A DNA stretch of 16,768 nt from an uncultured bacterium (GTDB lineage Bacteria > Bacteroidota > Bacteroidia > Bacteroidales > CAIWKO01): assembly GCA_903916135.1 (NCBI GenBank), contig CAIWVT010000360.1, positions 1 through 16,768 on the forward strand, in the 5' to 3' direction. The notes beneath the pieces are model-generated. The model was not told the DNA's origin. It did no database searches and saw only the letters and a list, made by a program, of their open reading frames with translations. Both the position numbers and the translations under genes were made by a program. Shown here piece by piece: positions 1 to 7,435 of this stretch. Within the stretch, counting starts at the first letter, position 1, and every line of letters begins with the position of its first letter.

Positions 1-126
1 ATGGGTAAGGTAAATCCAGACATGGGTAAGGTAAATCCAGACATGGGTAAGGTAAATCTCGACATGGGTAAGGTAAATCCCGACATGGTTAAGGTAAATC
101 TCTACTTGGGCGAGGAAATACAGGAT
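1..126 (+). repeat. 21-bp tandem repeat array, about six units
   Basis: Five clear units of 21 bp run head to tail from base 1 to 105 (each begins ATGGGTAAGG or a close variant, followed by TAAAT), and a sixth, degenerate unit fills 106-126. Units 1 and 2 are identical; units 3-5 differ at one to four positions, and unit 6 is the most diverged, as expected at the decaying end of an array. There are no spacers between units, so it is not a CRISPR. The period is a multiple of three, and one frame stays open through all units. The array touches the window edge, so its full copy number is unknown. Confidence 0.95.
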
Positions 127-150
127 AAATGCCTGATTACATCGTATTAG
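1..150 (+). CDS. 3' end of a heptapeptide-repeat protein (partial, possible)
   Basis: Frame 1 is open from the window edge to a TAG at 148-150 (49 codons). It reads as four copies of MGKVN(P/L)D, a fifth diverged copy (MVKVNLY), and a non-repetitive tail ending DKCLITSY. The other two forward frames hit TAA in the first unit. The spacing of Met and Val (positions 1 and 4 of seven) resembles an a/d coiled-coil heptad, but a Gly and usually a Pro in each unit argue against a continuous helix. I do not recognise a characterised family. Unit-to-unit changes include amino-acid replacements (P to L, G to V, D to Y), so there is no strong sign of protein-level constraint. It may be a real repeat protein that begins upstream, or a non-coding tandem repeat that happens to be open. 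Confidence 0.4.
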   Translation: MGKVNPDMGKVNPDMGKVNLDMGKVNPDMVKVNLYLGEEIQDKCLITSY

Positions 151-283
151 GTAAAAGCTCTTCTTAAAAAATAAAAATATATACAAGACAAAATGAAGAA
201 CCGTTAACTTGAAATTACCCACCTTTAACTGATTCATTCCTACCGTATTCTTTTTTGCTTAGCTTTTGGCTTGTCGGGCGAAG

Positions 284-291
284 TATCTTTG
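284..291 (+). promoter_or_regulatory. Candidate Bacteroidota -7 box TATCTTTG
   Basis: TATCTTTG fits the Bacteroidota primary-sigma -7 consensus TAnnTTTG. A TTTG at 265-268 lies 15 nt upstream, shorter than the usual spacing of about 19-20, so the -33 half is weak. Transcription would start near 298, giving a leader of about 140 nt to the preferred ATG at 439. Confidence 0.4.
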
Positions 292-438
292 TTGTGAAAA
301 TAATTTATGGAAAAAATAAAAAACTTTATCTATAGGTTGAAGGAAATGAAAAGTGAAAAATTAAAAATGAAAAATTATTTGCACAGCAATCAATTCATAA
401 ATCACCAATCAAAAATCATAAATCTAAAATCTAAAAAC

Positions 439-2916
439 ATGAAAACACCAAAATTTCTAAAGCAAAGTATCGCAACCGCTGTGTTGCTGGTGCTTTTTTT
501 CATCATTCCTGTGAGTATCATTTCGCAGAAGAGTTATGTTACGGCTTTGCCGAAACAAGAAAAACGTGATGCAGTGAGTCGGGCTACTATGCGCCCCAAA
601 CCAACGGGCGACAATGATGACAAGACCCTGTCGCCTTATTTCTTTGTGAAGGGCGAAGGCAATGGCACCGAACAATTGCCACTGAAAGCCACCGGCGCCG
701 AAGTGAATATTGCCGGCGTGATTGCCGATGTAACGGTGAAACAAACCTACGTGAACAGCGGCAAAAGTGTGATTGAAGCCATTTATATCTTCCCGGCTTC
801 GACGCGTGCTGCGGTGTATAGCATGAAAATGAAAGTGGGCGACCGACTGATTACGGCTAAGATACAGGAGAAACAAAAAGCCCGTCAGGATTATGAGCAG
901 GCAAAAAGCGAAGGCAAAAACGCTTCCCTGTTGGAACAACAACGCCCCAATGTGTTTCAGATGAATGTGGCGAATATTATGCCCGGCGACACCATCAACA
1001 TAGAGATGTGCTACACAGAATTGTTGATACCCGAAGAAGGGGTGTATGAGTTTGTGTATCCCACGGTGGTTGGTCCGCGCTACTCGAACAAATCGGAAGC
1101 AACGGCTTCGGCAAACGACAAATGGGTGTCGAACCCTTATACCCACGAAGGCGAAAAACCTGCTTACACCTTTACGATAGGTATCAATTTGGCAGCCGGC
1201 ATGCCCATAAAAGATGTGCGCTGCCCATCGCATGAGATGACCATAAATTATGAAACGCCTGCAAGCGCAAACCTGCAACTGAAGAACAGCGAAGTGTTTG
1301 AAGGCAATCGCGACGTGATTGTTCAATATCGTTTGGCAGATAACAAAATTGAATCGGGTTTGTTGCTTTATAAAGGTGAAAACTCGGGCGAGAACTTTTT
1401 CCTTGCCATGGTGCAGCCGCCACCCAAGCCTACCATTGACCAAATTCCACCACGGGAATATGTTTTCATCATGGATGTGTCGGGTTCCATGAATGGTTAT
1501 CCGATAGAAACATCGAAGAAAGTGTTGAAAAACTTGATTAAGAACATACGTTCGACGGATAAGTTTAATGTGATACTATTTGCCGGATGTGCCAATCAAT
1601 TTGAGCCGCAATCGGTGTATGCTACTGACGAAAATCTACAGAAAGCTTTGGCGATGATTGACCAACAACAAGGTTCGGGCGGCACAGAACTGATTACTGC
1701 CTTGAAGAAAGCCTTGTCTGTAGAGAAACAAAAAGGCTTTGCACGCACCTTCGTGATTGCTACGGATGGATATGTGGATGTGGAAAAAGAATCCTTTGAG
1801 TTGATACAAAGCAATCTGAACAAAGCCAATTTCTTTGCCTTTGGCATAGGCTCGGCGGTGAATAGGTTTTTGATTGAAGGCATTGCCAATGCAGGCTTGG
1901 GCGAATCTTTTGTGGTTACCAAACCCGAAGAAGCCGATGCGAAAGCCGATAAATTCAGAAGTTATATACAAAGTCCCGTGCTGACAGATATTAAGGTGGA
2001 TTATGCAGGATTTGATGTGTACGACATCGAGCCTTCTCACGTGCCCGATGTGTTAGCCGAACGCCCTGTGATTTTGTTTGGCAAATATAAAGGCAATCCC
2101 GAAGGCACCATAAAGATTACGGGCAGAAGCGGCAAGGAAGATTTTACTTATACCTTTGATGTGAGCAAAACCAAAGCACAAGCATCCAACCGCGCCATTA
2201 AATACCTATGGGCACGCCAAAAGATACGCATGTTGGACGATTTTAATAATGCTGCTAACGACCCGAAACTCACCGAACAAATCACAGGCTTGGGTTTAAA
2301 ATATAATTTGCTGACCAATTACACTTCCTTTATCGCCATAGACTCTGTGGTGAGAAACAAAGGCGGCAAACAAGTGACCGTGAAACAACCTTTGCCATTA
2401 CCCGATGGCGTGAATGATAATGCTGTGGGTGGAGGTTATGGCGGAGCCACAGGACAAATGGGAGTGAAAAGCACCATGAAATCATCCTATAATTATAGTC
2501 CTGCATCGGGTGCAACTTATAACGCAGCGCCTTCCGCCACCGTTAGCGAAGAAAAAGTTATGGAAATTGATGCTATTGAAATACAAGACGTCAAAGCAGA
2601 ATCATTTGCTGTGGTGGAACAAATGCCTGAATTTATAGGCGGACAAATTGCTTTAGAAAATTTCATTATCGTTAATCTTGTGTATCCTACTTTAGCTAAA
2701 ACTTCGGGCATCATGGGTACTGTCTATATCGAATTTACGGTGAAAGCTGATGGAAGTGTCACCGACGTGAAAGTGATGAGAGGCATTGGCAGTGGTTGCG
2801 ACCAAGAAGCTGTGCGCGTGGTGAAATTATCTACCAAAAGATGGACTCCCGGCAAACAAGGCGGCAAAAATATAGATGTAAAAATGACCTTGCCTATCAA
2901 TTTTCAATTAAAATAA
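439..2916 (+). CDS. Secreted VIT and VWA domain protein with C-terminal TonB domain
   Basis: An envelope protein of 825 aa counted from ATG 439. That ATG is preferred because it begins a clear signal peptide: MKTPKFLKQS followed by a hydrophobic run. An in-frame ATG at 307 would add 44 Lys/Asn-rich residues from A-rich low-complexity DNA in front of it. Numbering from ATG 307 (869 aa): a VIT (inter-alpha-trypsin) domain spans about 120-260; a VWA domain about 384-545 has the MIDAS residues D390, S392, S394, T460 and D487; a post-VWA region runs to about 690; a Gly/Ser-rich linker about 700-745; and a TonB C-terminal domain about 770-869 carries the usual YP (793-794), KADGSV, EAVRVV and WTPG marks. 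VIT-VWA proteins are thought to bind partners through a metal site. TonB-type tails in this phylum often occur on periplasmic proteins that are not true TonB. No LPXTG motif is seen. It looks like a single-gene unit closed by the terminator at 2942. Partner and role are unknown. Confidence 0.9.
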   Translation: MKTPKFLKQSIATAVLLVLFFIIPVSIISQKSYVTALPKQEKRDAVSRATMRPKPTGDNDDKTLSPYFFVKGEGNGTEQLPLKATGAEVNIAGVIADVTVKQTYVNSGKSVIEAIYIFPASTRAAVYSMKMKVGDRLITAKIQEKQKARQDYEQAKSEGKNASLLEQQRPNVFQMNVANIMPGDTINIEMCYTELLIPEEGVYEFVYPTVVGPRYSNKSEATASANDKWVSNPYTHEGEKPAYTFTIGINLAAGMPIKDVRCPSHEMTINYETPASANLQLKNSEVFEGNRDVIVQYRLADNKIESGLLLYKGENSGENFFLAMVQPPPKPTIDQIPPREYVFIMDVSGSMNGYPIETSKKVLKNLIKNIRSTDKFNVILFAGCANQFEPQSVYATDENLQKALAMIDQQQGSGGTELITALKKALSVEKQKGFARTFVIATDGYVDVEKESFELIQSNLNKANFFAFGIGSAVNRFLIEGIANAGLGESFVVTKPEEADAKADKFRSYIQSPVLTDIKVDYAGFDVYDIEPSHVPDVLAERPVILFGKYKGNPEGTIKITGRSGKEDFTYTFDVSKTKAQASNRAIKYLWARQKIRMLDDFNNAANDPKLTEQITGLGLKYNLLTNYTSFIAIDSVVRNKGGKQVTVKQPLPLPDGVNDNAVGGGYGGATGQMGVKSTMKSSYNYSPASGATYNAAPSATVSEEKVMEIDAIEIQDVKAESFAVVEQMPEFIGGQIALENFIIVNLVYPTLAKTSGIMGTVYIEFTVKADGSVTDVKVMRGIGSGCDQEAVRVVKLSTKRWTPGKQGGKNIDVKMTLPINFQLK

Positions 2917-2941
2917 TACCGTTTCTATTTCTCATTCTCAT

Positions 2942-2973
2942 AAAAAAAGCCGACATCATGTCGGCTTTTTTTT
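2942..2973. terminator. Bidirectional intrinsic terminator between convergent genes
   Basis: The stem GCCGACA (2949-2955) pairs with TGTCGGC (2959-2965) around a TCA loop. It is flanked by seven A on the left and at least seven T on the right, which extend the stem and give a U tract in both directions. It lies 25 nt after the VIT/VWA gene stop and 23 nt after the stop of iorB on the other strand, so it can end both transcripts. Confidence 0.93.
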
Positions 2974-2996
2974 ATGGTTGAAACAGAAATATTATT

Positions 2997-3578
2997 CTAC
3001 ATATTTTTTAGTGCAAACTCTCTACCAAGATTCAAAGCATTGAGATTGTTTTGTATTACGGTGTCACCTTTTTTGCCAAAAATGGCTCGGATGGCGCTTT
3101 CCAACTTATCGAATTCTATGCCGATGAATGGAGATGAAGCCCCCAAGATAACCATGTTGGCAGATTTTGCTGCATTGATTTCCTTCGCCATCTTGTCGGC
3201 TTCCACCAACACATGACGTGGGAAAGAGCGTATCTCTGCATGTATCTTTTCCAAGTCGGGATAGTTGGGAATGTTGACAAAAGGTTCGCTGTTGGTGATC
3301 AGCCAACCATCGGGAGCCAACAAAGGCAGATAACGCAGCGATTCCATAGGTTCAACGGCGATGATTAAGTCGGCTTTGCCTTGTGGGATTAAATCTGAAT
3401 AGATTTCTTGGTCAGAAATCCTCAGATTCGATTGCACATCTCCTCCTCTTTGGCTCATGCCATGCACTTCCGCTTGTTTGATATACCATCCCATATTGAT
3501 GGATGCATATCCAATTACTGCCGCTATCGAAAGAATTCCTTGTCCCCCGACTCCGCCTAATATGATGTCTTTTTTCAT
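2997..3578 (-). CDS. iorB: Indolepyruvate:ferredoxin oxidoreductase, beta subunit
   Basis: A 193-aa protein, the normal length for IorB, the gamma-type (pyruvate oxidoreductase gamma-like) subunit of indolepyruvate ferredoxin oxidoreductase (EC 1.2.7.8). The enzyme oxidatively decarboxylates aryl pyruvates from Trp, Phe and Tyr transamination to aryl-acyl-CoA, reducing ferredoxin; it can also run in reverse to make aromatic amino acids from aryl acetates. Visible family marks are the N-terminal GGVGGQGIL (residues 8-16), the EVHGMSQRGG block (37-46), and the LI(I)AVEPMES segment (about 71-80). The start is ATG at 3578. It lies 54 nt downstream of iorA on the same strand with no promoter or terminator between, so the two are almost certainly co-transcribed. 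Its 3' end faces the shared terminator at 2942-2973. Cytoplasmic. Identification is confident; the in vivo direction is not visible from sequence. Confidence 0.95.
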   Translation of the reverse strand: MKKDIILGGVGGQGILSIAAVIGYASINMGWYIKQAEVHGMSQRGGDVQSNLRISDQEIYSDLIPQGKADLIIAVEPMESLRYLPLLAPDGWLITNSEPFVNIPNYPDLEKIHAEIRSFPRHVLVEADKMAKEINAAKSANMVILGASSPFIGIEFDKLESAIRAIFGKKGDTVIQNNLNALNLGREFALKNM

Positions 3579-3632
3579 TATCTTTTCAATATTATATCTT
3601 GTTATATATTCTTCTAAATCTCAGTGATTCTA

Positions 3633-5249
3633 TCATTCAGCCGCCTTTTTCTCCTTATGTTTCTCCCTCATCCTTTTATCCAAAGAAACAATACATTCCC
3701 GTGTAGGGATAATCACCGAAACACCTTCATATTCTATCTCTTTTTTGAAGATAGCCACATTTTCCTCATGATTTTTCCGCAAGGGTTTTATGATATGACA
3801 ATGTTCGGGGTCTATGCCCAAGCCCAAACATATCTCTTTCACTTTGCCTGTGGCTGCCGACTTCTGTCCACCCGTCATGGCGGTGATACTGTTATCCAAA
3901 ATCACAACAGTCATCGGCGTATTATCATTGATAGCATCCAACAAACCCGTCATGCCCGAATGCGTGAACGTAGAATCGCCTATCACCCCTACGGATGGTC
4001 GCAAACCTGCATCTGCCGCACCTTTCGCCATCGTGATAGAAGCACCCATATCCACACAAGAGTTGATGGCATCATACGGCGCCAAAGCTCCCAAGGTGTA
4101 GCAACCTATATCTGCAAACACGCGTCCTTTTCCATACGGAAGCATGGCTTCGTTGAGAGCAATATACGTATCTATATGCGAACAACCACTACACAATGAA
4201 GGCGGACGCCCAACAACTATAGCAGGCATCTCCACAGTTTCGGCTATTGTCAGCCCTAATGCTGCACCCACCATGTTGGGATTCAATTCCCCATCGCGCG
4301 GCAGCGTACCGTCCAACCTGCCTTTTATCTTTAAGCTATTATTCAAATAGCCGCGCAATAATTCTTCTATCATCGGCGCGCCTTCTTCAAACACTATAAT
4401 CTCGTCACACTCTTTACACAATTTTTCTATCATCCTGCGCGGCGCGGGATATTGCGAAACCTTCAAAACAGGATACGGAACAACCCTATCAGGATAATTT
4501 TCCATCAAATAATTAAACGCTATTCCAAAAGTGATAATCCCCAACTTTTTGTCGGCGCCATCTATATATTTGTTGAAGGGCGATTTTTCCCCTTCTTCAA
4601 TCAAATCATTTTGTGCCGCCAACAAACTCTTATAACGCTTGCGCGCCAAGGCAGGCAACAACACATATTGGCGCAAATCCTCAGGCAATTTCACAGGGTT
4701 TTGCTCCCGCGAAGCTGAACGCACCACACCCGAACGCGAATGTGCCAAACGCGTCGTGATACGCATCAACACAGGCAAATGATAGCGTTCCGACAGCTCA
4801 AAACCATAATGCACCATATCATAAGCCTCTTGTTGGTTGGTAGGTTCCAGGATAGGCAGCAAGGAGAACTTGCCATAAAAGCGCGAATCCTGTTCATTTT
4901 GCGACGAATGCATCGAAGGATCGTCGGCGCTCACCACTATCATCCCTCCGTTGGTTCCCGTGATGGCAGAATTGATAAACGCATCTGCAGCAACGTTCAA
5001 ACCAACATGTTTCATGCATGCCATCGTCCGTTTACCTGCATACGCCATGCCGATTGCGCCCTCCACGGCGGTCTTTTCGTTTGCCGCCCAAAAGGCTCTT
5101 ATGTTTTTTTCTTTCGCTTCCCGCGAATGTTCTACGTATTCCGTTATTTCGGTTGACGGCGTGCCCGGATAAGCATAAATCCCTGATATCCCCGCATCAA
5201 TCGCGCCTTGCGCAATGGCTTCGTCGCCCAACAACATTACTTTTTGCAT
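3633..5249 (-). CDS. iorA: Indolepyruvate:ferredoxin oxidoreductase, alpha subunit (no C-terminal ferredoxin domain)
   Basis: A 538-aa thiamine-diphosphate-dependent subunit that pairs with IorB. The N-terminal pyrimidine-binding half contains GIYAYPGTPSTEI (about 23-35), the ANEKTAVEGAIGMAYAGKR segment (56-74) and MKHVGLNVAAD (79-89). The C-terminal half has SLCSGCSH (351-358) and the TPP/Mg motif GDS (424-426) ending at N453, followed by MTGGQ (458-462). Archaeal and clostridial IorA proteins are usually longer, about 600 aa or more, because of a C-terminal domain with two 4Fe-4S clusters. Here the protein ends in a Lys/Glu-rich tail after PTRECIVSLDKR, with no CxxCxxC array. The short form may be normal in Bacteroidota, but electrons must then leave by another route. 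ATG at 5249 follows a good promoter (5287-5318). It is first gene of an iorAB operon. Confidence 0.95.
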   Translation of the reverse strand: MQKVMLLGDEAIAQGAIDAGISGIYAYPGTPSTEITEYVEHSREAKEKNIRAFWAANEKTAVEGAIGMAYAGKRTMACMKHVGLNVAADAFINSAITGTNGGMIVVSADDPSMHSSQNEQDSRFYGKFSLLPILEPTNQQEAYDMVHYGFELSERYHLPVLMRITTRLAHSRSGVVRSASREQNPVKLPEDLRQYVLLPALARKRYKSLLAAQNDLIEEGEKSPFNKYIDGADKKLGIITFGIAFNYLMENYPDRVVPYPVLKVSQYPAPRRMIEKLCKECDEIIVFEEGAPMIEELLRGYLNNSLKIKGRLDGTLPRDGELNPNMVGAALGLTIAETVEMPAIVVGRPPSLCSGCSHIDTYIALNEAMLPYGKGRVFADIGCYTLGALAPYDAINSCVDMGASITMAKGAADAGLRPSVGVIGDSTFTHSGMTGLLDAINDNTPMTVVILDNSITAMTGGQKSAATGKVKEICLGLGIDPEHCHIIKPLRKNHEENVAIFKKEIEYEGVSVIIPTRECIVSLDKRMREKHKEKKAAE

Positions 5250-5286
5250 ATATTCTGACGTTTTTTTGTTCTAAATTAATTGGGTG

Positions 5287-5318
5287 CAAACCTACGTATT
5301 TTTTTTATTGTGAGCAAA
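5287..5318 (-). promoter_or_regulatory. Bacteroidota-type promoter of iorAB
   Basis: Read on the minus strand: TTTG (5318-5315), 20 nt, TAGGTTTG (5294-5287). This matches both boxes of the TTTG / TAnnTTTG consensus with good spacing. The start point would be about 5280, giving a leader of about 30 nt before the iorA ATG at 5249. Confidence 0.75.
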
Positions 5319-5486
5319 TAAATTAAAAAAAATATTTTTCATTGAACTTTGTAGTGCGTGAATTATTGAAGGATTAAATGGATAAATTGCTATATTGTTT
5401 CTATTGTTTCTATTTGTTTTAATGTGTGAGTGGTTATAAAAATCACTTCGAAATTTTAAATCAAAAATCAACCTTCCTTCTTGGTG

Positions 5487-5520
5487 AAACTTTGAAGTGT
5501 TTCAAAGTTTTTTCTTTTTT
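5487..5520 (+). terminator. Terminator-like hairpin on the plus strand, no gene upstream
   Basis: AAACTTTGAA (5487-5496) pairs perfectly with TTCAAAGTTT (5501-5510) around a GTGT loop and runs into a T-rich tail (TTTCTTTTTT, 5511-5520). The T tail fits only plus-strand transcription. No plus-strand gene lies between 5250 and 5487, so it would end either an unrecognised small transcript or nothing. The A/T-rich stem is weak thermodynamically. Confidence 0.5.
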
Positions 5521-5562
5521 AACCACTGAGGTAAGTGCACAGAATGAAAACAAAGTTAAACG

Positions 5563-5634
5563 GAGGAATTATACTGATAAGGTATCTATAATGGTATAAA
5601 TACATAGCATCATTATACCATAAAATAATTCCTC
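5563..5634. repeat. Nested inverted repeat (two stems)
   Basis: The outer arms GAGGAATTAT (5563-5572) and ATAATTCCTC (5625-5634) are perfect complements. Inside them, ATGGTATAA (5591-5599) and TTATACCAT (5613-5621) are also perfect. The inner loop is 13 nt; the asymmetric internal loop has 18 nt on one side and 3 on the other. An additional 6-bp pair, CAGAAT (5540-5545) with ATTCTG (5641-5646), lies outside. Such nesting could fold as an RNA in either strand or be the remains of a small repeat element. Confidence 0.75.
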
Positions 5635-5646
5635 TTGCAAATTCTG

Positions 5647-5674
5647 TTAAACCACTGTTTTCTCTATGGTTTAA
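5647..5674. repeat. Inverted repeat TTAAACCA / TGGTTTAA
   Basis: TTAAACCA (5647-5654) and TGGTTTAA (5667-5674) are perfect complements separated by 12 nt. It directly follows the nested inverted repeat. There is no clear T tract on either side, so I do not call it a terminator, although it lies about 70 nt downstream of the minus-strand lipoprotein gene. Confidence 0.6.
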
Positions 5675-5745
5675 TATAACCCAATTTTGATCATTTTTGA
5701 AATTTATCTTTACCTTATATATATAGGACCAAAAAATACTTGATA

Positions 5746-7215
5746 TCAAGGTCTATAATCATAAGCTCCTAAGTCGGGTGGGGGATTGATGGAACGGTTG
5801 TTTCCAAGGATGTCGTTTATCAAGTTTAGGGTAGAAGTTGTAATGATAGCAAGGTCGCCAATGTCAATGGCGGCAGAGCCTGCCATCAGTCTGTAGTCGT
5901 TGGTGGCAGTGTTTTTGAATAGAGGTTCTTGGTTTTTCAGGCAATTGAGAAACTTGTTTGGACCCATGGTGTTTTCGGTTTTGAGCAAGCAATGGTCGAA
6001 TTTGTAATGATAAGCGGCGTCGGTGGTGCTGTCGAGCAGGACTTCTTCGGTGTTGGAGCCATAGATGATGCAATTGCCGAAATAGGCAGAATCGAGGGGA
6101 CCCGAATAGGTGATGCTGTTGGCTAAATCCTTGTAGAAATTAGAAAGAACAAGGGTAGGGGTTTGACGGGTGTTGTAGGTGTAATAGTTTGCCAATGTGC
6201 AATGGCGGAAATCGTAGGTGCCGCCTGTGGTGAGGCAAGCAGTGTAGCCACCGCAATTGGCAAAGACACTGTTGGCGGCAATGATTTTATAATAGCGGCT
6301 AAACAGACCAATGCCTGTCATGGTTTTGATGATGGTGTTGTTCAGTATCAAACGGTTTCCCATAGGGGCGTTCATGGTTTCGGCTTGGATGCCGATGAAG
6401 CCGTTTTTGATGACGGCATAGTTAAAAACATTGTCGAAAGCACCTTCGTTAATCCAAATTCTATCCCATTGACCGGGCAAGTCGCTATAGTCTGCTCCCA
6501 AACGGCTTCCCTGAAAGGTGACGACTTCATCAATGGTTCCGTTGACTTTGAGGGAGCCGCCTTTGTAAACCCACATACCGGAGCTGTTGAAGAAATGAAT
6601 GCGGCAGCCAGGGTCAATGTTTAAGACTCCTGTGGAATCAATGACGGCGTAACCATAAACGACATAAGGTTTGTCGTTGACCCACGTGACATTTTGGTGT
6701 TCGGCAGCAACGATTTTATATTTCAACGTGCCTTGAAAAACTTTGTCGGCAACAATATAATGAGCGTCTTGTCCCCAAGCGGTGAGTTTCATGTGCTGTT
6801 GGTTGCCGTTGATGTCGAACAAAATTGAATCCTTAATAATCATGGGGGAGTTGCTGTTTTGTGGGTCAACAGTGACTTTGACAAAGATGAAGATGCTGTC
6901 GTTGGGAAGTATTTCAACGTTGTCTATTTTAGTTCCGGGTGTGCCATCCACGTTCATGGAAAAGTTGGAAGCAGTGCCTTCAGCCAAACGTATGGATGAA
7001 ATAACGATCTTACTATTGCTTGGATTTTTAACGTAGAACATCTTTGTGGTGGAACCTATGGTGGTGAAAACGGTGTCGAAAAGCAAGGATTCAGTGGAAA
7101 GTGTAAGCTTCAGAGAAGGATCGCTATTGATGGAGGAATCTTTTCGGCAAGCAAAAAAGAAGAGGGTGCTGATGGATAGTATGGCAAAGAGAAAAGTAAA
7201 GGATCGGATTTTCAT
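5746..7215 (-). CDS. Predicted lipoprotein with Ig-like domain and right-handed beta-helix
   Basis: A 489-aa predicted lipoprotein of unknown function. Residues 1-22 form a lipoprotein signal sequence ending FFFA, with the lipidated Cys at 23 (CRKDSS follows); the acidic surface-export signal seen in some Bacteroidota lipoproteins is weak or absent. Residues about 38-148 look like an ASPM/SPD-2/Hydin-type Ig fold (VFTTIGSTTKMFYVKNPS, then VTVDPQNS). Residues about 190-440 resemble a parallel beta-helix, with repeated short strands such as GVLNIDPGCRIHF, GSLKVNGT and NRLILNNTIIK. The C-terminus (about 446-489, GSAAIDIG to DLGAYDYRP) matches the choice-of-anchor Q pattern seen at the end of secreted beta-helix proteins. 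It is transcribed alone, divergently from the glycogen operon. Such proteins may bind or cut polysaccharide, but no catalytic residues can be named. Probably anchored in the outer membrane. Confidence 0.88.
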   Translation of the reverse strand: MKIRSFTFLFAILSISTLFFFACRKDSSINSDPSLKLTLSTESLLFDTVFTTIGSTTKMFYVKNPSNSKIVISSIRLAEGTASNFSMNVDGTPGTKIDNVEILPNDSIFIFVKVTVDPQNSNSPMIIKDSILFDINGNQQHMKLTAWGQDAHYIVADKVFQGTLKYKIVAAEHQNVTWVNDKPYVVYGYAVIDSTGVLNIDPGCRIHFFNSSGMWVYKGGSLKVNGTIDEVVTFQGSRLGADYSDLPGQWDRIWINEGAFDNVFNYAVIKNGFIGIQAETMNAPMGNRLILNNTIIKTMTGIGLFSRYYKIIAANSVFANCGGYTACLTTGGTYDFRHCTLANYYTYNTRQTPTLVLSNFYKDLANSITYSGPLDSAYFGNCIIYGSNTEEVLLDSTTDAAYHYKFDHCLLKTENTMGPNKFLNCLKNQEPLFKNTATNDYRLMAGSAAIDIGDLAIITTSTLNLINDILGNNRSINPPPDLGAYDYRP

Positions 7216-7248
7216 ATTTTGATAAAAAGGTTAAATAAAATAGGTTTG

Positions 7249-7256
7249 CAAAAATA
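7249..7256 (-). promoter_or_regulatory. Candidate -7 box for the lipoprotein gene
   Basis: On the minus strand this reads TATTTTTG, a fit to TAnnTTTG, 33 nt before the ATG at 7215. No clear TTG or TTTG is found about 20 nt upstream, so the call rests on the -7 box alone. Confidence 0.4.
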
Positions 7257-7305
7257 CATAATTGCTTGTAAATAGCCGCATCATTAATTTGTGCAGATTA
7301 AGAAA

Positions 7306-7423
7306 TTGATAATTTTTCTATGATAAACGCTTTAGTGTAAGAATAATTATCTACATTTGCAGAAATAAAAAAAAATGGCACAAAAGGATAAGAATAGTGC
7401 ATATTTTTCGTTGATAATTTTTC
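7306..7423 (+). repeat. 13-bp direct repeat flanking the glycogen-operon promoter
   Basis: TTGATAATTTTTC occurs exactly at 7306-7318 and again at 7411-7423, starts 105 bp apart. The first copy lies upstream of the candidate -7 box at 7352 and the second lies between it and the start codon at 7436. The AT-rich composition makes chance matches more likely than usual, but the placement around the promoter could suit a regulator binding two sites. Confidence 0.6.
7352..7359 (+). promoter_or_regulatory. Candidate -7 box of the glycogen operon
   Basis: TACATTTG fits TAnnTTTG. The best -33 candidate is TTTA at 7331-7334, 17 nt upstream and one base off TTTG. Transcription would begin near 7366, leaving a leader of about 70 nt before the ATG at 7436. 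Confidence 0.5.
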
Positions 7424-7435
7424 AGTATTATTGAA

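Larger units (their letters stand above)
5319..5745. other. Gene-free AT-rich intergenic stretch with several inverted repeats
   Basis: No convincing gene is seen between the iorA promoter and the lipoprotein gene. The stretch is very AT-rich. It contains a short repeated TATTGTTTC tract (around 5393-5413), a plus-strand hairpin with T tract (5487-5520), a nested inverted repeat (5563-5634) and another inverted repeat (5647-5674). The 8-mer AACCACTG occurs twice, at 5521-5528 and 5650-5657. A minus-strand open frame of 76 codons (TTG at 5749) crosses the inverted repeats and has no recognisable protein character. Some of this DNA is the 3' untranslated region of the lipoprotein gene. Confidence 0.7.
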